Below, piece by piece: positions 23,056 through 23,654 of a stretch of 23,654 nt of DNA. Source of the stretch: CAZFUY01 sp964522445. Lineage in GTDB: Bacteria; Pseudomonadota; Gammaproteobacteria; SZUA-229. The DNA lies in the NCBI GenBank assembly GCA_964522445.1, contig CAZFUY010000044.1:1-23654 (forward strand). Reading direction: 5' to 3'. The translations under genes and the position numbers were made by a program. Below the pieces are notes generated by a model. That model made no database searches. It saw only the letters and a program-made list of their open reading frames with translations, and was not told the DNA's origin. Every line of letters starts with the position of its first letter. Within the stretch, counting starts at the first letter, position 1.

Positions 23056-23553
23056 TTATTGGTTTTTTTGCACGGCCTGTAAACGCAACATAATCAGGCG
23101 CACAATATCCTGTTGCATATCTTTAATCAGCGTCGCTTCTTCACGGCCTTTACCTAGCACATCTTCAGTATCAAATAAGAAATCTTTCTGTAATTTTATG
23201 ATCTGTTCTCTGATTAAGAAATCTGTATCTGTTGCTATAACATTAAAACTAATTTGATAATTTAATTCATATTCCTGAGCACGGCCTTGTGCATCAACAG
23301 AAATAACTCGTTTACTCTGTTGTTCATTAAAAATACTTAACACAGCCTGAGCCTGCTGTTCTGTTTTAACGATATTTATATTACTTGCTTTTAATGTACG
23401 TTTTAATACATGAATAAGTTCGCTATTTTCATCTGCTGTTTTTATAAATATATTTTCCATTTGAGAAGGCAATTGATAAGCACCCCGCAAATGGAAACCA
23501 CAACTTATTAACGCAAACATTACAAATAAGCTCAATATCCATCTCAAGCTCAT
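23056..23553 (-). CDS. lptE: LPS-assembly lipoprotein LptE
   Basis: An outer-membrane lipoprotein that plugs the LptD barrel and helps insert lipopolysaccharide in the outer leaflet. The chosen start (MSLRWILSLF) gives 165 residues with a signal peptide and a lipobox LISC, so Cys18 would be lipidated. The CGFHLRGAYQLP motif right after it is diagnostic. The frame is open further upstream to an ATG at 23607, but those 18 residues (MWWWGK...) would overlap the leuS end and spoil the signal peptide, so they are rejected. It lies between leuS and holA as in most gammaproteobacteria. E. coli LptE is 193 residues; this one is a little short but complete at the start. Confidence 0.93.
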   Translation of the reverse strand: MSLRWILSLFVMFALISCGFHLRGAYQLPSQMENIFIKTADENSELIHVLKRTLKASNINIVKTEQQAQAVLSIFNEQQSKRVISVDAQGRAQEYELNYQISFNVIATDTDFLIREQIIKLQKDFLFDTEDVLGKGREEATLIKDMQQDIVRLIMLRLQAVQKNQ

Positions 23554-23590
23554 ATTAAACTTTGCATCTTTGCATCTTCGCGTCAAAGCT

Positions 23591-23654
23591 TTACCCCACC
23601 ACCACATTAACTAATCGACCCGGCACAACAATAACTTTGCGTACTGTTTTACCC
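23591..23654 (-). CDS. leuS: Leucyl-tRNA synthetase, last 20 codons (partial)
   Basis: Twenty C-terminal residues are visible on the minus strand before a TAA stop at 23591-23593, ending KVIVVPGRLVNVVVG. The KVIVVPxxLVNVVV ending is characteristic of bacterial LeuS, whose C-terminal domain contacts the tRNA elbow. The rest lies outside the window. The position directly upstream of lptE agrees with the conserved leuS-lptE-holA order, 37 bp before the lptE start. Confidence 0.9.
   Translation of the reverse strand, partial: GKTVRKVIVVPGRLVNVVVG

Noticed and set aside
23554..23607. In-frame N-terminal extension of LptE (MWWWGK...)
   Set aside because: It overlaps the end of leuS and would bury the lipoprotein signal peptide; the start at 23553 gives a proper lipobox.

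Overview
The window is a 23.7 kb piece of a gammaproteobacterial chromosome. It is AT-rich (roughly 40 % G+C by eye) and carries almost only housekeeping genes. Three conserved gammaproteobacterial neighbourhoods support this assignment: purM-purN flanked by DUF2066, perM and hda; rng-yhdP-nit preceded by maf; and leuS-lptE-holA ... proA-nadD-rsfS-rlmH. RNase G, YhdP, LptE, DarP and Hda all fit a gammaproteobacterium. I cannot name the genus. The 100-N gap and an exact 55-bp duplicated contig end show a draft, probably short-read or metagenomic, scaffold.

Layout, left to right. (1) 1-178: the 5' end of an IS3-type insertion sequence, cut by the window edge. (2) 195-3525, minus strand: DUF2066, perM, hda and a hemerythrin-domain gene, tightly packed with 4-nt overlaps at two junctions. 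(3) 3605-6901, plus strand: purM, purN, DUF3108, darP, then a comFB-like gene. (4) 6902-7214: 313 bp without a gene, holding a composite double-hairpin repeat. (5) 7215-17019, minus strand: proA, nadD, rsfS, rlmH, maf, rng, yhdP, a small secreted unknown protein and a Nit-type amidase. (6) 17020-17382: 363 bp without a gene, holding a palindromic MITE-like element with a likely 5-bp target duplication. (7) 17383-21908, minus strand: a four-gene block (PfkB/adenosine kinase, a small two-cysteine secreted protein, a PilZ protein and a large DUF1631 protein split by the gap). It sits between holA and proA-nadD, which lie much closer together in relatives such as E. coli, where holA and nadD adjoin. 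(8) 21909-22016: a REP-type hairpin. (9) 22017-23654, minus strand: holA, lptE and the last codons of leuS.

Functionally the genes cover purine synthesis (purM, purN), replication control and the polymerase clamp loader (hda, holA), ribosome assembly and rRNA processing or modification (darP, rsfS, rlmH, rng), outer-membrane biogenesis (yhdP, lptE), NAD and proline synthesis (nadD, proA) and metabolite repair or salvage (nit, maf, adenosine kinase). Two genes, pilZ and comFB, suggest cyclic-dinucleotide signalling.

I found no convincing new defence, secretion or biosynthetic system. The points most worth a second look are the DUF1631/PilZ block with its GGMSQ tandem repeat and mis-joined gap, the palindromic MITE, the variety of dispersed hairpin elements between operons, and two small conserved-looking secreted proteins of unknown role.
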